From contig NC_053137.1 of assembly GCF_016808335.1 (NCBI RefSeq), positions 3,981,904 through 4,045,903 on the forward strand: 64,000 bases of DNA. Direction: 5' to 3'. Both the position numbers and the translations under genes were made by a program. Below, in pieces: positions 23,327-38,500 of the stretch. Every line of letters starts with the position of its first letter. Position 1 is the first letter of the stretch. The stretch comes from Panicum virgatum. Taxonomy: Eukaryota; Streptophyta; Magnoliopsida; Poales; Poaceae. Under the pieces are notes generated by a model that searched no databases, was not told the origin of the DNA, and saw only the letters and a program-made list of their open reading frames with translations.

Positions 23327-23619
23327 CGTTACACGTTAAAAGCCCTTGTATTTCAACAAGGACAACGTTAGTTGTGGGCGCTCCAATTCTATGCCCGTTG
23401 AGTTTCTCCGACACCTTAGTTGCAGAATACTAGTAGTTCATTGAGAAAAGAAAAACCTAAAAAAATGAACAAAATGATCGTCGTTCAAACAGCGAGACCA
23501 CCTAACCACGGCGATTTACTCCATTGGCATGTTGGTAAGGCTATCCACACGATAGCGAGACCACCTGCAGTATGTGATACCGTACCGATGGGCTGCAATG
23601 GGGAATAATAATTAATAAG

Positions 23620-24261
23620 AGAAGAAAATCTTAATGACTAAAATGAATTACATGATGAATTTAAAGTACCCTAAGCAAAATCAAACCGCGAAAGCGGGGG
23701 CGCGGGACCTCCTGGGGTCTTTTCGCGTTTATGCGCACCCCCCCTGGAAAACAAATCTATTACGCCCACACCCTCGCCCCTCGGATACTTCTCCCCCTGT
23801 GCCACGTTCCCCCTTTCCTCCCCGCCCGCTGCTGCCTGCCCGCCTGGCTCCCCCGCTCTGCCGCTGCTCCCCACCTCCCTCGCCCCCCTTTCTGAATTTT
23901 CAAGTTTTTGTTCCTGGTTGGGTTCGCCGCGGCGTTTCCTGAGCGACTGGTGCCCCGGCGGGACTGCGGCACCGGTTCCGCGGGATTTCTCCGGGTTTGG
24001 GTGGGTCGCGCCGTGGTGGCTGGTCTGGTTCCGCCGGGGAATTCTCGGTTCCACTCCCGCGGAATGCCGGAGAGGTTTATGTTATCAGCCAGTGGGCGGG
24101 CTAGGGTTTTAGAGCCGCCGGGACTCGATTTTTTGGGGGAGTGATTTGAGCTTGTATTTGACGCCTCTCGAGTTCGTTTGGTTTGGGATTTCAGTCGCCG
24201 CGCCGAAGTTTCGTTTGATTTCGATTTTGAATTCCGACCAAAGCTTGCGGTCACTGCACTG

Positions 24262-24304
<43 letters not shown>

Positions 24305-24719
24305 CCTCCCTCCCTCTCTCTCTCTCACTGATTTTGTGCTTATTTCTGGTAAGCTTTAATGTTCCGAGTATATTTTTGTACGGGGCCATGGGCACTGACA
24401 TCGTGCTTGCACCATCGTTCCGTCCAACCGGCAATAACTTCATCGAGGCGTTGAGGTGTTGACAAGTCCGTTGGCAGTTTCATGTAACAGACAACTGTTT
24501 GATTGCTGGAAGTTTGTGGTTGTTGCATAATTGTTGGGTGGACGGGCAATAATTCATCTTCATCACCCTTCAAAAAAAATCATCTTTATGTCACTAACTC
24601 AGGTGTTCCTTTTTTTTTCGGCAATCAGGTCACATATGCTTCTACCATTGAGAGATTCCGGGCTTGACTAGGACGCATTTGGGTGGATCTGTTGAGGTTT
24701 CCGTTGTTGTTGGAGGGGA
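23620..24719 (+). promoter_or_regulatory. AIR9 upstream region and 5' untranslated region
   Basis: GC-rich sequence from about 23690 leads into an untranslated leader with a CT/CCCT microsatellite at 24269-24326. A leader intron is likely: CTG/GTAAGC at 24349 as donor and GCAATCAG at 24621-24628 as acceptor. This would place the ATG at 24720 about 90 nt into the second exon. The transcription start cannot be fixed from the sequence. No clear TATA box stands at a convincing distance. Confidence 0.5.
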
Positions 24720-27700
24720 ATGGAAACTCCATCAGACGCCTCAAACTCAAAGGCGGCGGCTGCTAAACCAGTGAAGCCACGGCCAGTGGCACCCACTGGT
24801 AGGTTTGCGTTGGGGACCGCCTCGTCAATCAAAAAGCGGGCTGATGGTGCGGCCTCAGCGGAGGTGCCCGCTTCCCGGTCTTCCATGATGAAGTCTACTT
24901 CATCGGTGAGTACCAGTTCGGTGCAGAGAAGAAGCAGCACAGGAACGGTTGGGAAGCAACAGGACAATGGGAGCTCAGTTGTTGCTAAGAAGGCTAGTCC
25001 GACGCTGTTGGATGGGGCAAAAAAGAGTAAGCCGGTGTCCGCCACCACTGTCAGCTCAAAGCCGGCAGTGGAAAAGAAATCATCATTGACTGAGAAGGCA
25101 GCAACAGATTCGGTGAAGAAACATGCTGTTAAGGCATCCCCAACTTCAACACTGAAGAAGGTCCAGTCAAAGACAGAGAGCTCCAATGCCAGCAGTGTCA
25201 GCACGAGGAGAGTGGCATCCAATGCTTCTCTGCAATCACCACGTTCCGTTACAAGCACTGCCATGAAGAAATCGGGTTCTCTGACATCATCGTCTATGCC
25301 TAGTCGGAGGAAAAGCTCAACTGCAGATAGCCGTGATTCAAGGTTCATGATGCTGCCACAGGTGGATTTGAAGGCTAGTGATGAAGTGGTTAGTGCTGTT
25401 CTTCTGCATCTTTTTAAACAGTCCAGATAACAGCATGATTTGGTGGTTTAGTCTGTTCAACACCTTTTCCCTTACTGTAGAGACTGGATTCAAGAGGTCA
25501 TAGAGTTCGTAGTCTGAAGCAGTTGAGATTATCATCTGCTCTTGAGGTAAGCTTATCCAGCTTCCTATCTTCTCTTCTATTTCCTAGTTCTCTCTGCTTT
25601 CTGTTTTTTGGTTTAAAAAATGAACAGTATAATGTGCTAATTTTATGCAAGGTTGTAAGTAGCATTCTATGAAGTATGCATTAAGAAGACAACCTGCATT
25701 AGTTATATCCATAAAATAGCAGGAACTTCTGCTGACCAAACTTTTTTTTTTGTTTCTAGTTTGTGTATCTGAGGGACAACCTTTTATCAAGTTTGGAGGG
25801 CATTGAGATTCTCAAGGGGGTAAAGGTATTCCTTGAGCTTAATTTTATTGTTTTTCGGTTTTCCCACCATGTGTCATTCCATACATAGGCTAATCGCTTG
25901 TCTGATTCTGGGATACTAGCTTATGTCTGTTGTAACACTTGCAGGTTCTTGATTTGAGCTTTAATGATTTTAAGCTCCCAGGTTTCGAGCCTCTCAGGAA
26001 TTGCATTGTCCTTCAGGTTTGTGCTATCCCCGTCATATCGATTGAGATTATAGATGGGTTACACGCACTTAACTTTTTTTTGTATACTATACCATGTAGC
26101 AACTCTATCTTGCTGGAAATCAAATAACTTCACTTGCTAGCCTTCCTGAACTTCCTAACTTGGAGGTATGCCACTATTGCTGACTTGATCCTAGCAGTTA
26201 ATCTTCTCTTACTTTGACATTTAACATCTTCTGCTTATCTCTCTTGCTGCATCAGTTCCTTTCTGTTGCTCAAAACAGGCTAAAGTCACTCTGTATGGCT
26301 CATCAGCCTCGACTTCAAGTGAGTATGCTAATTGTTTTTCAACTCTCTCTTGCTCGCTCGCTTCTTTTTGCCTTAACATATCAGAATCTTCCGTGATGGC
26401 ATTAACTGCTGTTTCTCTTCATATAGGTGTTAGCGGCTAGCAGAAACAAAATATCAACTTTGAAGGGATTTCCACATCTGCCTTCTCTGGAGGTCTGTTT
26501 TCCTATTTGAGTCTCTGTAGTCATGACCCATGAACCATTTATATCCTTAGGTTGTTATTATTGAACCAGTATTTCCACAAATATAGAAATCTCGTTGATT
26601 CTGGCCTTTAACCACAGGCTATTTATCCACATGTTATGTAGTAAGGTGACACATGAAGACTAAAGCTTACTATTGTTGCTAACAATGCATGGAATTTTGA
26701 ACGTAAATATTAGGTAGTCCACTGATTAAACTGGACAGTGACTCTTTTGTTCTTGAACTATGATGTTATGGACAACTTATATGCATGAATGGGACAACTC
26801 AAATTATCTATGAACACAAGCTACCAGTCTTTATGGGGTTCAAACACTTTGAATCATAATTTCCTGTATAAAAATTATGTGGTTGAATCACTAATATTGA
26901 TATGCCTAGATGCTAGTCTGGTACAACATGCTCACCTTGGAATCTCGGATGTTGAACTGACTGCAGCATTTACGCGTTGAGGAGAATCCACTGCTTGAGA
27001 TGCCACACTTGGAAGCAGCTTCTATTCTGCTTATAGGTCCTACTTTGAAAAAGTTCAATGACCGAGGTATTTCCATACATCTTGTCACTGTTTGCTTGAT
27101 CGTCTGATTTCGTAGTGAGAAATATTCATCTTAATGCCCTAACAGCTTTGGGTCATTATGCACATAATCCATTCAGATTGGTACTAGTGGGGATATATCC
27201 AGATAATCCAGCTTTTTGTTTGCATAAGAAAGGTTGCACATTATTGTTGTGATTTTTTGGAAAAGCAAGGCAATTTCAATGGTCCATCTGCATATCCATG
27301 AGCATGGCATCAGTAATGTCTACTATAAAGCACCAGCTATCGACAAAATTGCTATTCACGCCCTAAGTTGTCTGTGTGCATCTCGAATGTCATATCTAAT
27401 TACTTCTATACATTTCATATTTCTGAAGTGGACATCTGATGCAGATCTGAATCCCAATGAGGCAGAGCTATCGAAGCAATATCCTGCTCATACAGCTATC
27501 TGCATTCGTGATGGCTGGGAATTTTGCTCCCCTGAACTTGCTGCTGGTATGATTTACTGGAGAAGAAATACTCTTTGCTGACATTTTCTTTGTATCATCA
27601 AGAGCTCAAGGTTGATCCCGCTATTTCATTACTTCAAAACTGTGTTTTTGGTTAGAACCGTCTTCATTCTAACACAAATGGTTTGGGGAAGGCAGTAGTT

Positions 27701-30700
27701 AACCAGTTTTTTTCCCCTCTATGCATACAGACAATTGTGTTGTGAGATAAGAACCTCATGTCCATATAGAGATTAGCAGGCATGTTTCCTAGTTTTTCTT
27801 CTTGAAAAGTTACTGGCTGTTGTATTCCTTTACTTTTTTCCATCATGAATCAAAACAGATTGTTGCATGACAAATCTTGAAGTCATTGAATGGACCAAGG
27901 TTGTAAATATATGTCTACCTAGTTTCTATGTGTCATTGAGAGTTCTGAGTGCAAATTATGTTGCCTGGACAGATTCAACATTTTCTTTCCTAGTCGAGCA
28001 ATGGAAGAATAAGTTGCCTCAAGATTACATGGTGAATAAAGCTTATGTTGACCATCCATTTGAAGAGGATCCATGCCATTGCCATTTTAGCTTCACAAAT
28101 CTTGGTAGTGAGGGTGAGTTAGCCCTCAAATACCAATGGTTTCTGGGCGGCAAAACACCAACTGATTTTGTGCCTATTCCTGAAGCATTGAGCGAGGTAT
28201 GATACTCCTTTAAGTGATCTGCATCAGACAAAAACATGCTTTAGACTCCATTTTGCTGTTATGCAACCTTTTTGCCAGCTCTAAACCCTTGCTATATGTA
28301 AACATAAGGTGTACTGGCCGAAGCACGAGGATGTTGGAAGATGTTTGAAAGTTGAATGCACCCCGATACTGAATGGTGCTGAATTTCCGGCCATTTTTGC
28401 TGTATCTTTACCTGTATCTCCAGGTACATTAAAGGCTCATTTTATAAGCAGTATTTGTTAAGCCAGATTTGTCAGGCTAGTTGTTTGATAGAGGCCAAGT
28501 TTGCATATAGAATTGTATATAGTAGTATAAGTCTCCTATTGTAAAATTATGAAACCCTTTCAGTAGAAGTACTCAGAAAGTTCATTTGCTGTCCTACAAT
28601 ATTTTGGGTTCTTGTTAGGGAGGTGATTTAGCAATCTTATGGGTGGTAATTGTTTTGCTGTCCTGCTGGCTGCTGCTAGCGGGTCACTTAGTATAATCGA
28701 TGCACCTAATCACTTTGAATCAAAACTGTAAAGTGCTGCTATATCCTATATGTTCCTTAATCTCAGGTACTGGATGTCCAAAGGTCATCAATTTGACAGT
28801 CAGCGGTGAACTAGTGGAAGGAAACATACTAACTGGAGTTCCTGAAATTGCCTGGTGTGGTGGGACACCGGGAAAAGGTGTTGCAAGGTTTGTTTACCCT
28901 ATTTATTCTGTATCTATCTTGGATAAATGAACAATCTAAATGTGCTCAATTCTAAAAATTTCATGTCTAAGAAAACTGATTTGTTAATCCTCTTTCGAGT
29001 CTAGTTGGTTAAGGCGAAGGTGGAACGGCAATGCTGTAGTAATTGACGGAGCGGAGGGGATGGAATATCAGCTGACAGTCAATGATATCAATTCAAGTTT
29101 GGTATTTATGTACACCCCTGTTACAGATGAAGGCGTCAAGGGGGAGCCGCAATGTACAATGACCGATTTTGTAAAGGCTGGTATAGTATTTTGTCCCTGC
29201 GATTATCCTATGTTTGTGATAATACTCTTGTAGTCTTTTAGTTTTCTAGAATTTCCCCTCTATTAAACTAACATGTATGCTACATATTTGGTTGGGTCAA
29301 AAGCTTCTCCTCCATTTGTAAAAGGGTAGCGATGCATTTTAATTAAGCCAAAAGAAATGGGTTGCTTAAATTGTTTCACGTGATATATTTTCTCGAAATC
29401 CTTCTGATGGAAGAAGTTCCTCCTTTTTCCTAGAAAAGTCTCGAGAAAGTATGTTTTCAATAATATATGTACATTTGCAGCATTGAGCATTGGCAGTTGA
29501 AAAGTGGCATCTGGTTATAGTTATCAAATCTTCAATTCTTTATAGAACTGTTTGCTTGTTTCGATATTTAATATAATTTTTTATATGGGTACTCATGTCA
29601 GTCTCAGTTTGCAAGTTCAGGAAAGCTGTTTATGCCTGTAGGGAACTGTTACCAACCGTTTATATCCTTTCTTATGTTTATAGCTGTTTGCCTATGACAT
29701 TGTTTCAGCAACACCATCCGTCAGCAATGTACATGTTCTGGGAGATATTGTTGAAGATAACATTATAATAGGAAAGGGAAAATACTTTGGTGGCCGAGAG
29801 GGACTAAGCAAACTCCAGTGGTATAGAGAGAAGGAAAATGGGTATGTGCCACTACTTGTCATCTTAAAGTATTGAATAGAGGAAAAACTTATGTGTTGGC
29901 TAGAATTTTCGTCTCCAGCAAGCATCAGAGTTCTTAAAATCACTGGCATTTTATGATATACAAGGATAATCTGTTGTGGGCTGTTGATAGCACACATTTC
30001 CATGCTTCTTGAAGCATTGATCCTGCTTACACAATGAAGTATTTCCTATATTTACATTATACTTGAAAAATCTGTAATGGTTGAACAATTACAAGTTAAC
30101 AACTAAGAACACTTGAACAAACAGTGCAGCTTAATACTTAGATAGAGATGTCCTTTGGAGACTTTTGTGCTGCCAAAACCAATTCATCTTCTGATCTTCA
30201 TGATTGAAAGGAACCATTCGTATGATTTCACTAGAAATGATTGAAAGGAACCATTTTGTGCAGCAACTATTGTTGGAGTTGTCCAAATAGATTGGTAGAC
30301 ACAGCAAGCAGTATCTGTGGACTGAACCTTTTTATCTATACGCTTTTAAGGAGCAGCTTCTGACAACTAAAGTCAACTTTGGGTCTGCTGAGTACTGATT
30401 TGTAAACAAAAAAGGGGAAACAAAAAAAATCATGTGTACAAGTGGACTGGACACCATGTAAATAACATGTCTTGTAATCTGAACTGCCAGAGAACTGGAT
30501 GAACACAAGTGCAAAATCCATATAGCTAAGTTGAATGAATGTGGATACATATTTTGTGCTAATGGGCAATTATTTGTTTGTATTCAGTGAATTTCTTCTT
30601 GTGCTGTCAGACAGCATGGAGTATACACTTACTAAGGATGACGTGGGCAGGCACATCAAATTTGTATATACCCCTGTCAACCTTGAAGGTCTGTTGAACT

Positions 30701-32554
30701 GGCAGGCATTAGCAGTAACTTGTCTACTGCTTCGCACAAAATTATTTTGCACTAACATATACTGATTACTTCTCCAGGCCAGGAAGGTGAATCTGCTTGC
30801 ACGCTAACGGATGCAGTTAAGAAAGGTACTAATGTAGTGCTTGACATTTGTGCCAGTTCTGACATTTTTTCCTTTTGGGATAAGACTGAATATATGTGCA
30901 ATTGCTTTATGCTCGTCATTTGGTCAGCCCCTCCAAAAGTATTCAATTTAAAGATTGTTGGGGAAGCAAGGGAAGGAAGCAAGGTATCTGCTAGTGCTAC
31001 TGTTACAGGTGGAACTGAAGGGTCCAGCAGGGTTCAATGGTACAAGGCATCTTCCTCTGAATTTAAGAATGAACATGAGCTTGAAGCCCTTAGTACATCA
31101 AAAGTTTCTAAGGTAAGATCAGCTTTGTTCTCTACTACTATCATTGATGCACTGCTCAAAACTCTAGCCATTTTTGTTTGTTTTATTATGTTTAATGTGA
31201 TAGAACTGAATTGCAACCTTCTTTCGATTCTACATTAGACATTCCGCATTCCTCTCGGTGCTGTTGGATATTATATCGTTGCAAAATTTACACCTGTGGC
31301 ACCTGATGGTGAAATCGGTGAACCAGCCTATGCTATATCAGATGGCGTTGTGGAAAGTAAGTGCATATCAGTCAACCTTATCTTTTTTGCTAAAAGGCTT
31401 CTATTCTGTGTCCATTCTGGCAATTATGTTTATTATGTTCACATGTCGTGGCCATTCGTACTTCTTCCCATTGGTCCATATCTTCCCACACTCACTGGCT
31501 TGTCTGTGCTAAAATGCTTTGTTTGAGTGTTCATTCTGGCAATTATGTGTTCTATGTTCATAAATCATGGCCATTCATAGTTCTGACTGGTCCACTATCT
31601 GTCCACACTCAATGGCAACTATTGGGATTATTTTATCTGAATGACCTAGTAGGGGAGAAATGATAGTGCTTAACTGCTTATTCTTCTACTGGAGTATTTC
31701 CATAAATTTAGGTACCAGTAATTTTTCCTTGGATATTGCTGTTGCTGCAGCACCATTTGAACTGAAATTAAATCAAGACTTAACATTCAATGTTTTGCAA
31801 TATATAGGATAAGTGAAACTCTGAAGATAGGTCAAATAATCTGCAATCCTTTTTCTGTAGAAGTGACTTGTAATCCTTTTGTTTTTAGCTGTCAAACCAT
31901 CATTTGGGGAAGCACAAACTTGTGGTTTTGCAAATCGTGCTGCCATTTCTATCTTTAAACAGCATCGTTCCCTTTCCTTGTTGCAGCACTGCCACCGAGT
32001 CTGAACTTCTTAACAGTGACTGGCGAATTCTGCGAGGGTCAGATATTAACGGGATCTTATGGGTATATTGGGGGACATGAAGGAAAGAGTTTATATTGTT
32101 GGCATCTTCATGAGGTATGTTATGTATGTACTGTATTTTCTTGGTTTCTATTCAGTGCTGAGCAGCAGTGCTTGTTCTTTAGCCACCTTGCTTCACTGAT
32201 ATAAAATTTGACAGACTGAAGATGATGAAGGCAGTCCAGCTTCGGAGGCTTCTGGTTCACTACAGTACCATGTTTCAAAGGAAGCTATTGGAAAGTTTGT
32301 TTCTTTCAAATGCACACCTATCAGGGATGATGGTATAGTTGGTGAGGCAAGAGCATTCATAGGAAAGGACAGAGTTACTCCAGGTGCTTCTGTTTTCTAT
32401 ATCTGTCTTGAACAATTTCTTTGAAATGGAAGACATCATTCTATGTCATGAAAGAGATCTCTTTATTTGCTTCCTTGACCTGGATGACAGGAGATGCATA
32501 TTTAGAAACTAACTACTGAATGAACTTGGATTCTCTATGAAATAGAACTCAAAG

Positions 32555-32585
<31 letters not shown>

Positions 32586-35500
32586 TACCTTTTTTTCCCA
32601 AGCAAGTTGGGGTAGGCTAGAGATGAAACCCGAAAGAAATAAGTTCAAGGTTCAGGCACATTGATAGCTAGTCTCCAAGCGCTCCTATGCAAAGCTATCT
32701 CTTTAGAGATATTTCAATCCTTAAGGTATCTCTTAACCGGCTCATCCCACGTCATTTTAGGTCTACCTCTACCCCTCTTTACATTATCGACCCGCTCAAG
32801 AACCCCATTACGCACCGGCGCCTCAGGAGGCCTTCGTTGAACATGTCCAAACCATCTCAGTCGATGCTGGGTAAGTTTCTTCTCAATTGGTGCCACCCCG
32901 ACCCTATCCCGAATAACTTCGTTCCGGACTCTATCCCTCCTTGTGTGCCCGCAAAACTACCGCAACATCCGCATCTCTGCTACACTCAGTTGCTGGACAT
33001 GTCGTCTTTTTGTAGGCCAACATTCAGCACTGTATAACATCGCCGGACGAATTGCTGTCCTATAGAATTTGCCTTTTAGCTTTTGTGGCACCCTGTTGTC
33101 ACAAAGAATGCCAGAAGCTTGCCGCCATTTCAACCAGCCAGCTGAAATTCTATGCCTAACATCTTCATCAATGTCGCCATCCTTTTGTAGCACCGAACCT
33201 AAATACCGAAAAGTATCCTTCTGGACCACCACTTGCCCATCTAGACTAACGTCTCCCCCCTCATGCCTAGTTGCGCTGAAATCGCACATCATGTACTCGG
33301 TCTTTGTCCTACTAAGTCTGAACCCTTTCGACTCTAACGTGCGTCTCCACAACTCTAACTTCCTATTAACCCCTGCCCTACTCTCGTCAACTAGCACCAC
33401 ATCATCAGCAAAGAGCATACACCAAGGGATCTCACCTTGTATATCCCTTGTGACCTCATCCATCACTAAAGCAAATAAATAAGGGCTCAATGCTGACCCC
33501 TGGTGTAGGCCTATGTTAATAGGAAAGTCAGTGGTGTTGCCATCACATGTCCGGACAAATGTCGTCGCATCCTTGTACATATCCTTAATGAGGGTAATGT
33601 ACTTAGTTAGGACTTTGTGCTTCTCCAAGGCCCACCACATGATATTTCTCGGTACTTTGTCATATGTCTTCTCAAGGTCAATGAAGACCATGTGCAAGTC
33701 CTTTTTCTGCTCCCTATATCTCTCCATCAATTGTCGTATTAAGAAAATCGCCTCCATGATTGACCTTCCAGTCATGAACCCAAATTGGTTTTGGGTCACA
33801 CTTGTCACTCTTCTTAGGTGATGCTCGATAACCCTCTCCCAAAGCTTCATCGTATGGCTCATCAGCTTAATCCCACGGTAGTTAGTACAACTTTGAACAT
33901 CGCCCTTGTTTTTGAAGATAGGTACTAATATATTTCTCCTCCATTCTTCCGGCATCTTGTTTGACCGAAAAATGAGATTAAAAAACTTAGTTAACCATAC
34001 TATTGCTCTATCTCCTAGGCATCTCCACACCTCAATGGGGATACCATCAGGGCCCATCGCTTTACCTCCCTTCATCATCTTTAAAGCCTCCCCGATCTCT
34101 ACCTCCTAAATTCTCCTCACAAAACGTCTGTTGGTATCGTCAAAAGAGTCATCTAACTCAAGGGTAGGGCCCTCACTCTCCCCATTAAACAACTTGTCGA
34201 AGTACTCTCTCCATCTATCCATGATCTCATCATCCTTCACTAGCAGTCGATCTGTCCCATTCTTAATGTATTTGATTTGGTTGATGTCCCTTGTCTTCCG
34301 CTCGCGGATCCTAGCCATCCTATAAATGTCCTTCTCCCCTTCTTTCGTGCCTAGCCGCTGATACAGGTCATCATACGTCTTACCCTTTGCTACACTCACA
34401 GCTCGCTTTGCAACGCTCTTCGCTAATTTATAGCTCTCGATGTTGGCTGCACTCTTGCCAAGGTGGAGGCGCTTGAAACACTCCTTCTCCTTAATAGCCC
34501 TTTGCACCTCGTCGTTCCACCACCAGGTGTCTTTCCCCTCCTGTTTGCCTCCACTACTCACGCCAAACACCTCTGAGGCCACCTTCCGAACACATGTTGC
34601 CATCTTTAGCCACATGTCATCTGCGTCTTCTCCTTCTTCCCAAGGCCCCTCATCTAGCATCCTTTACTTAAACGCTTGTGCCGCTTCCCCTCTAAGCTTC
34701 CACCACTTTGTTCTCGCAATCGTGGCACGTTTGTTCCGGTGGACACGTACCCGAAGACGAAAGTTCGCCACCACAAGCTTGTGTTGAGGGACAACACACT
34801 CCCCAGGTATCACCTTACAATCTAAGCAATCACGTCTATCCTCCCTCCTAGCAAGGATAAAGTCAATCTGGCTCGAGTGTTGTCCACTACGAAACGTCAC
34901 AAGATGGGATTCCCTCTTCTTAAACACGGTATTCGCTATCAACAAGTCGTAGGCTAACGCGAAGTTCAACACATCCTTCCCCTCTTGACTCCTGCTACCA
35001 TACCCAAAACCCCCGTGCACTCGCTCGAACCCTACATTAGTCGCACCCACATGGCCGTTGAGATCTCCTCCTATGAAGAGTTTCTCGCTGGTAGGCACGG
35101 TACTAACCATGCTATCTAGATCTTCTCAGAATTGCATCTTGGTGCTCTCACTAAGGCCTACTTGAGGGGCATAGGCACTGATTACATTCAAAACCGAATC
35201 TCCAACTACCAACCGGATTAGGATAATCTGGTCGCCTTGCCTTCTAACCTCTACGACTCCATCCTTAAGGCTCCTATCAATCAAGATGCCTACACCATTC
35301 CTACCCGGAGTTGCTCCCGTGTATCAAAGTTTGAAGCCAGTATCCTCAACCTCCTTCGCCTTCTGGCCCTTCTATTTAGTCTCCTGAACGCATAGAATAT
35401 TTACACGCCTCCTAATTGCTGCATCAACTAGCTCTCGCAACTTACCCGTTAGGGACCCTACGTTCCAGCTACCTATACGAATCCTAGTTGGCTCGGTTAG

Positions 35501-38500
35501 CTTCCTTACCCTTCGCACCCGTCGAGGGAAGTGCGAAGATCCTTGCTCATTTTTCACTACACCCGGGCGTAGATGTAGCGCGTTATTCAGGTGACGACCC
35601 GACCCTTGCTCACTTATCATCGTACCCAGGTCACGATACGACGCGCCCTTGGGGGGATGGCGACCCGGCCCTTGCCCATTTATCACCACACCCGGGTTCC
35701 GATGTAGCGCGTCGCTAAGAGGGTTACGCCCCAACGAGTTTCTTGTGGATTTCAAATCCATTAGAGTGGCTATTTTTTATGCTGGTTTGCCAAAACCTAA
35801 CGCAACCCTCCTCCTTTACCCGGGCTTGGGACCGACTATGCTGAGACGACTCAGGAGAGAGAGTCTTCCAGTCAGCATAGGCGGAGTTAGAACTCAAAGA
35901 TAGAAAAATAAAAGAAATAGAAGAATGATTGTACATTGTTAAATTACTTTGTAGTTTCCTGCTTACTTCTGCTCTTTTTTGTGTTCAAGAAAAAAACTTC
36001 AGTTGTTCTATTTGTACATATGAATCCATATGTCTTTCCTTGGTTGCTGTTGCGTTACGGTCTTGACACCTACGACTGAACAAAAATTCTTCATACATAA
36101 CAACTTTGTTTCAATTTCTTTGCGCTGCTGACAGGAATGCCAACATTACTTTCTCTTGAAGTAACTGGTGAGGCCATTGAAGGAAAAACTATGGCTGCAA
36201 GCAAAAGATATTGGGGAGGAGAAGAAGGGGACACAATGTTCCGCTGGATACTGGTAGGCTGCTCTTATTAAGTAGTTAAGTACTGCTTTTCCTTTTTACG
36301 TGGTAATGTATGTATTACTAATAACCAGATTATACCTTGACCAATTAAATCCTCCATATAAATTCTTCCTAGGTTTCAACTCTTAGGGTACTTTGGACTG
36401 AAAGCTTTGTTGTTGTTGTTGTAGGCAAGTTCTGATGGAACTGAGAAAGAAATTGAAGGTGCAACAAGTTCATTGTATACCTTGAAATGTGATGACATTG
36501 GCTTCTACATATTTGTGTTATGCAAGCCTGTTAGAAATGATGGAGTTCATGGTTCTTTGGTGTCGACAAAAATGATTGGTCCTATTATACCAGGTAGATA
36601 AGTTGACAACTACTGCATATTTGGAAAATATACATTTTTCTTTACTGTGTTGCTTGTGCACACGCGCACTCGCATGGGTGACTAAAATTTACACCGAGTG
36701 AACAAACTCTTCACATCTTTGTGTAATGTATGTACTTATTTACAGGGCCACCAACATGCCAATCCCTTGAACTAGCTGGCTCTATGGTTGAAGGTGGTCG
36801 TTTGACCTTCCATGCTGAGTATACTGGAGGGTGAGATATACACTGGTTTTCCAGGTTATCATCAATATTATATACTTGCTAAATTCTTTCTTCTTATTCT
36901 AGTTTGAGGGGAAGTTGCATCCAAGAATGGTTCAGACTACATGGTGATGGTCGCAAGGAAAAGTTGACTGCTGATGGTCAGTTCATTGTCTTGTTAGGAC
37001 ATATGCTATCACACAAGACTCCAATATTTTCTGTCCTTTTCTCTTTGCAGAACTAACAGTTAATTGTTTTCTCAAAATAGAATATTTAGATCTTGATCTA
37101 GCTGATGTCGATTGCCGGATTGAACTGGTATATACACCTATACGAGAAGACGGATTACAGGGATCACCTAGGAGTGTTATTTCGGATACCATCTTACCTG
37201 GTTCGTGTTTTTTCACAAATTGCCTTATTGTAGTTGTAAAACATGGCTTCTAACTTTGTACGGTTTGTCACAAAAGGCTTATTATTTTTTGCTTGGGGGT
37301 AGGATTACCACAAGATTGTGGCATAAGCAACCATTTTACGTGATACAGAGATATAAATTCTGTGGTCTGTGCTGTGTACATACATGATAAGAATATAAGA
37401 TAAAAACAATGTGAAACAATATCCTTCTAGTCTATGTATTGATTATATGTTAACACGCCCTTTCATGCAGGGGAGCCCAAGGGTGTCAATCTTATTCTAC
37501 CTGAGTGTTTTGAGGACAATGAAATTTCTCCCATCAAAACCTACTTTGGTGGCAAGGAAGGCACTGGAAAGTATACATGGTTTCGAAATAAAGAGAAACC
37601 TGATAACTTGGAATTTGATCTGATCGCTGCATCTTCAGAACTTGTTGGAGAAACCTTGTGCGTTCTTTTACTTGCTGTATCAAATTTGTAAGTGTTGGAT
37701 GATTCATATAAGGAAGTAATCCCTTGATGGATTTTGTAAACAGAAAATACAAGCTTTCCTTGGATGATGTTGGTTCCTACCTGGTTCTTTATTGGGTTCC
37801 TACGCGATATGATGGAAAGACTGGTGACCCAGTGATGGCTATCACTGATGACCCAGTCATGGCAGGTTGCCCCTTGATATGTTCCTGCTTGACATTTTTG
37901 TATGTTTTTGCACTGCCTCCAGATCCTAACTCTTTTCATAATCCATGCAGCTTTTCCGTCTGTTTCGGATGTTCACTTGGAGCAGAAAAATTCAGACATA
38001 TATTGTGGACTAGGCATCTATTATGGTGGATATGAGGGATCAAGCTTGTATAGGTGGTACAGGGAATCTAGTGATGGAACCAGAATTCATATAGATGGTG
38101 CTGATTCAGTCACATATGAAGTGATGGATGCAGATTACAGCTGCCGCCTATTGTTTGGGTAAATTACTTTAGTCCATGTATTGTATTTACACACTTTTTA
38201 TATGACTCAGATGCATTGCTATATTCCATAGTAGTAAGGTAAAACTATCCATATATGCATTAGTTTACAATGAACACTATATAAAACAGTAGAACATTCT
38301 AACAGGGTGACTTAATAAGCGATTTTGTCATTTGGCAGATATACTCCTGTTCGCTCAGATGGGATAACTGGTGAAGAAAAGCTATCTGAACCATCTGATG
38401 TAATTTTGCCAGGCAAGTCTCTGACCACCACCACGCTTACAGCTGTATACCCCAACATAACTTCTCTGGCCCTGGGCGTCCCACATCTTTGCAGTTTCGT

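Noticed and set aside
24269..24326. The CT tract and the Ser/Leu-rich frame over it as an upstream coding exon of AIR9
   Set aside because: The frame is only the translated microsatellite. The AIR9 N-terminus starts at 24720 in good agreement with the family.
32957..34078. An AIR9 exon or host gene on the minus strand with a reverse transcriptase domain
   Set aside because: It belongs to the RTE LINE bounded by a 13-bp target duplication.
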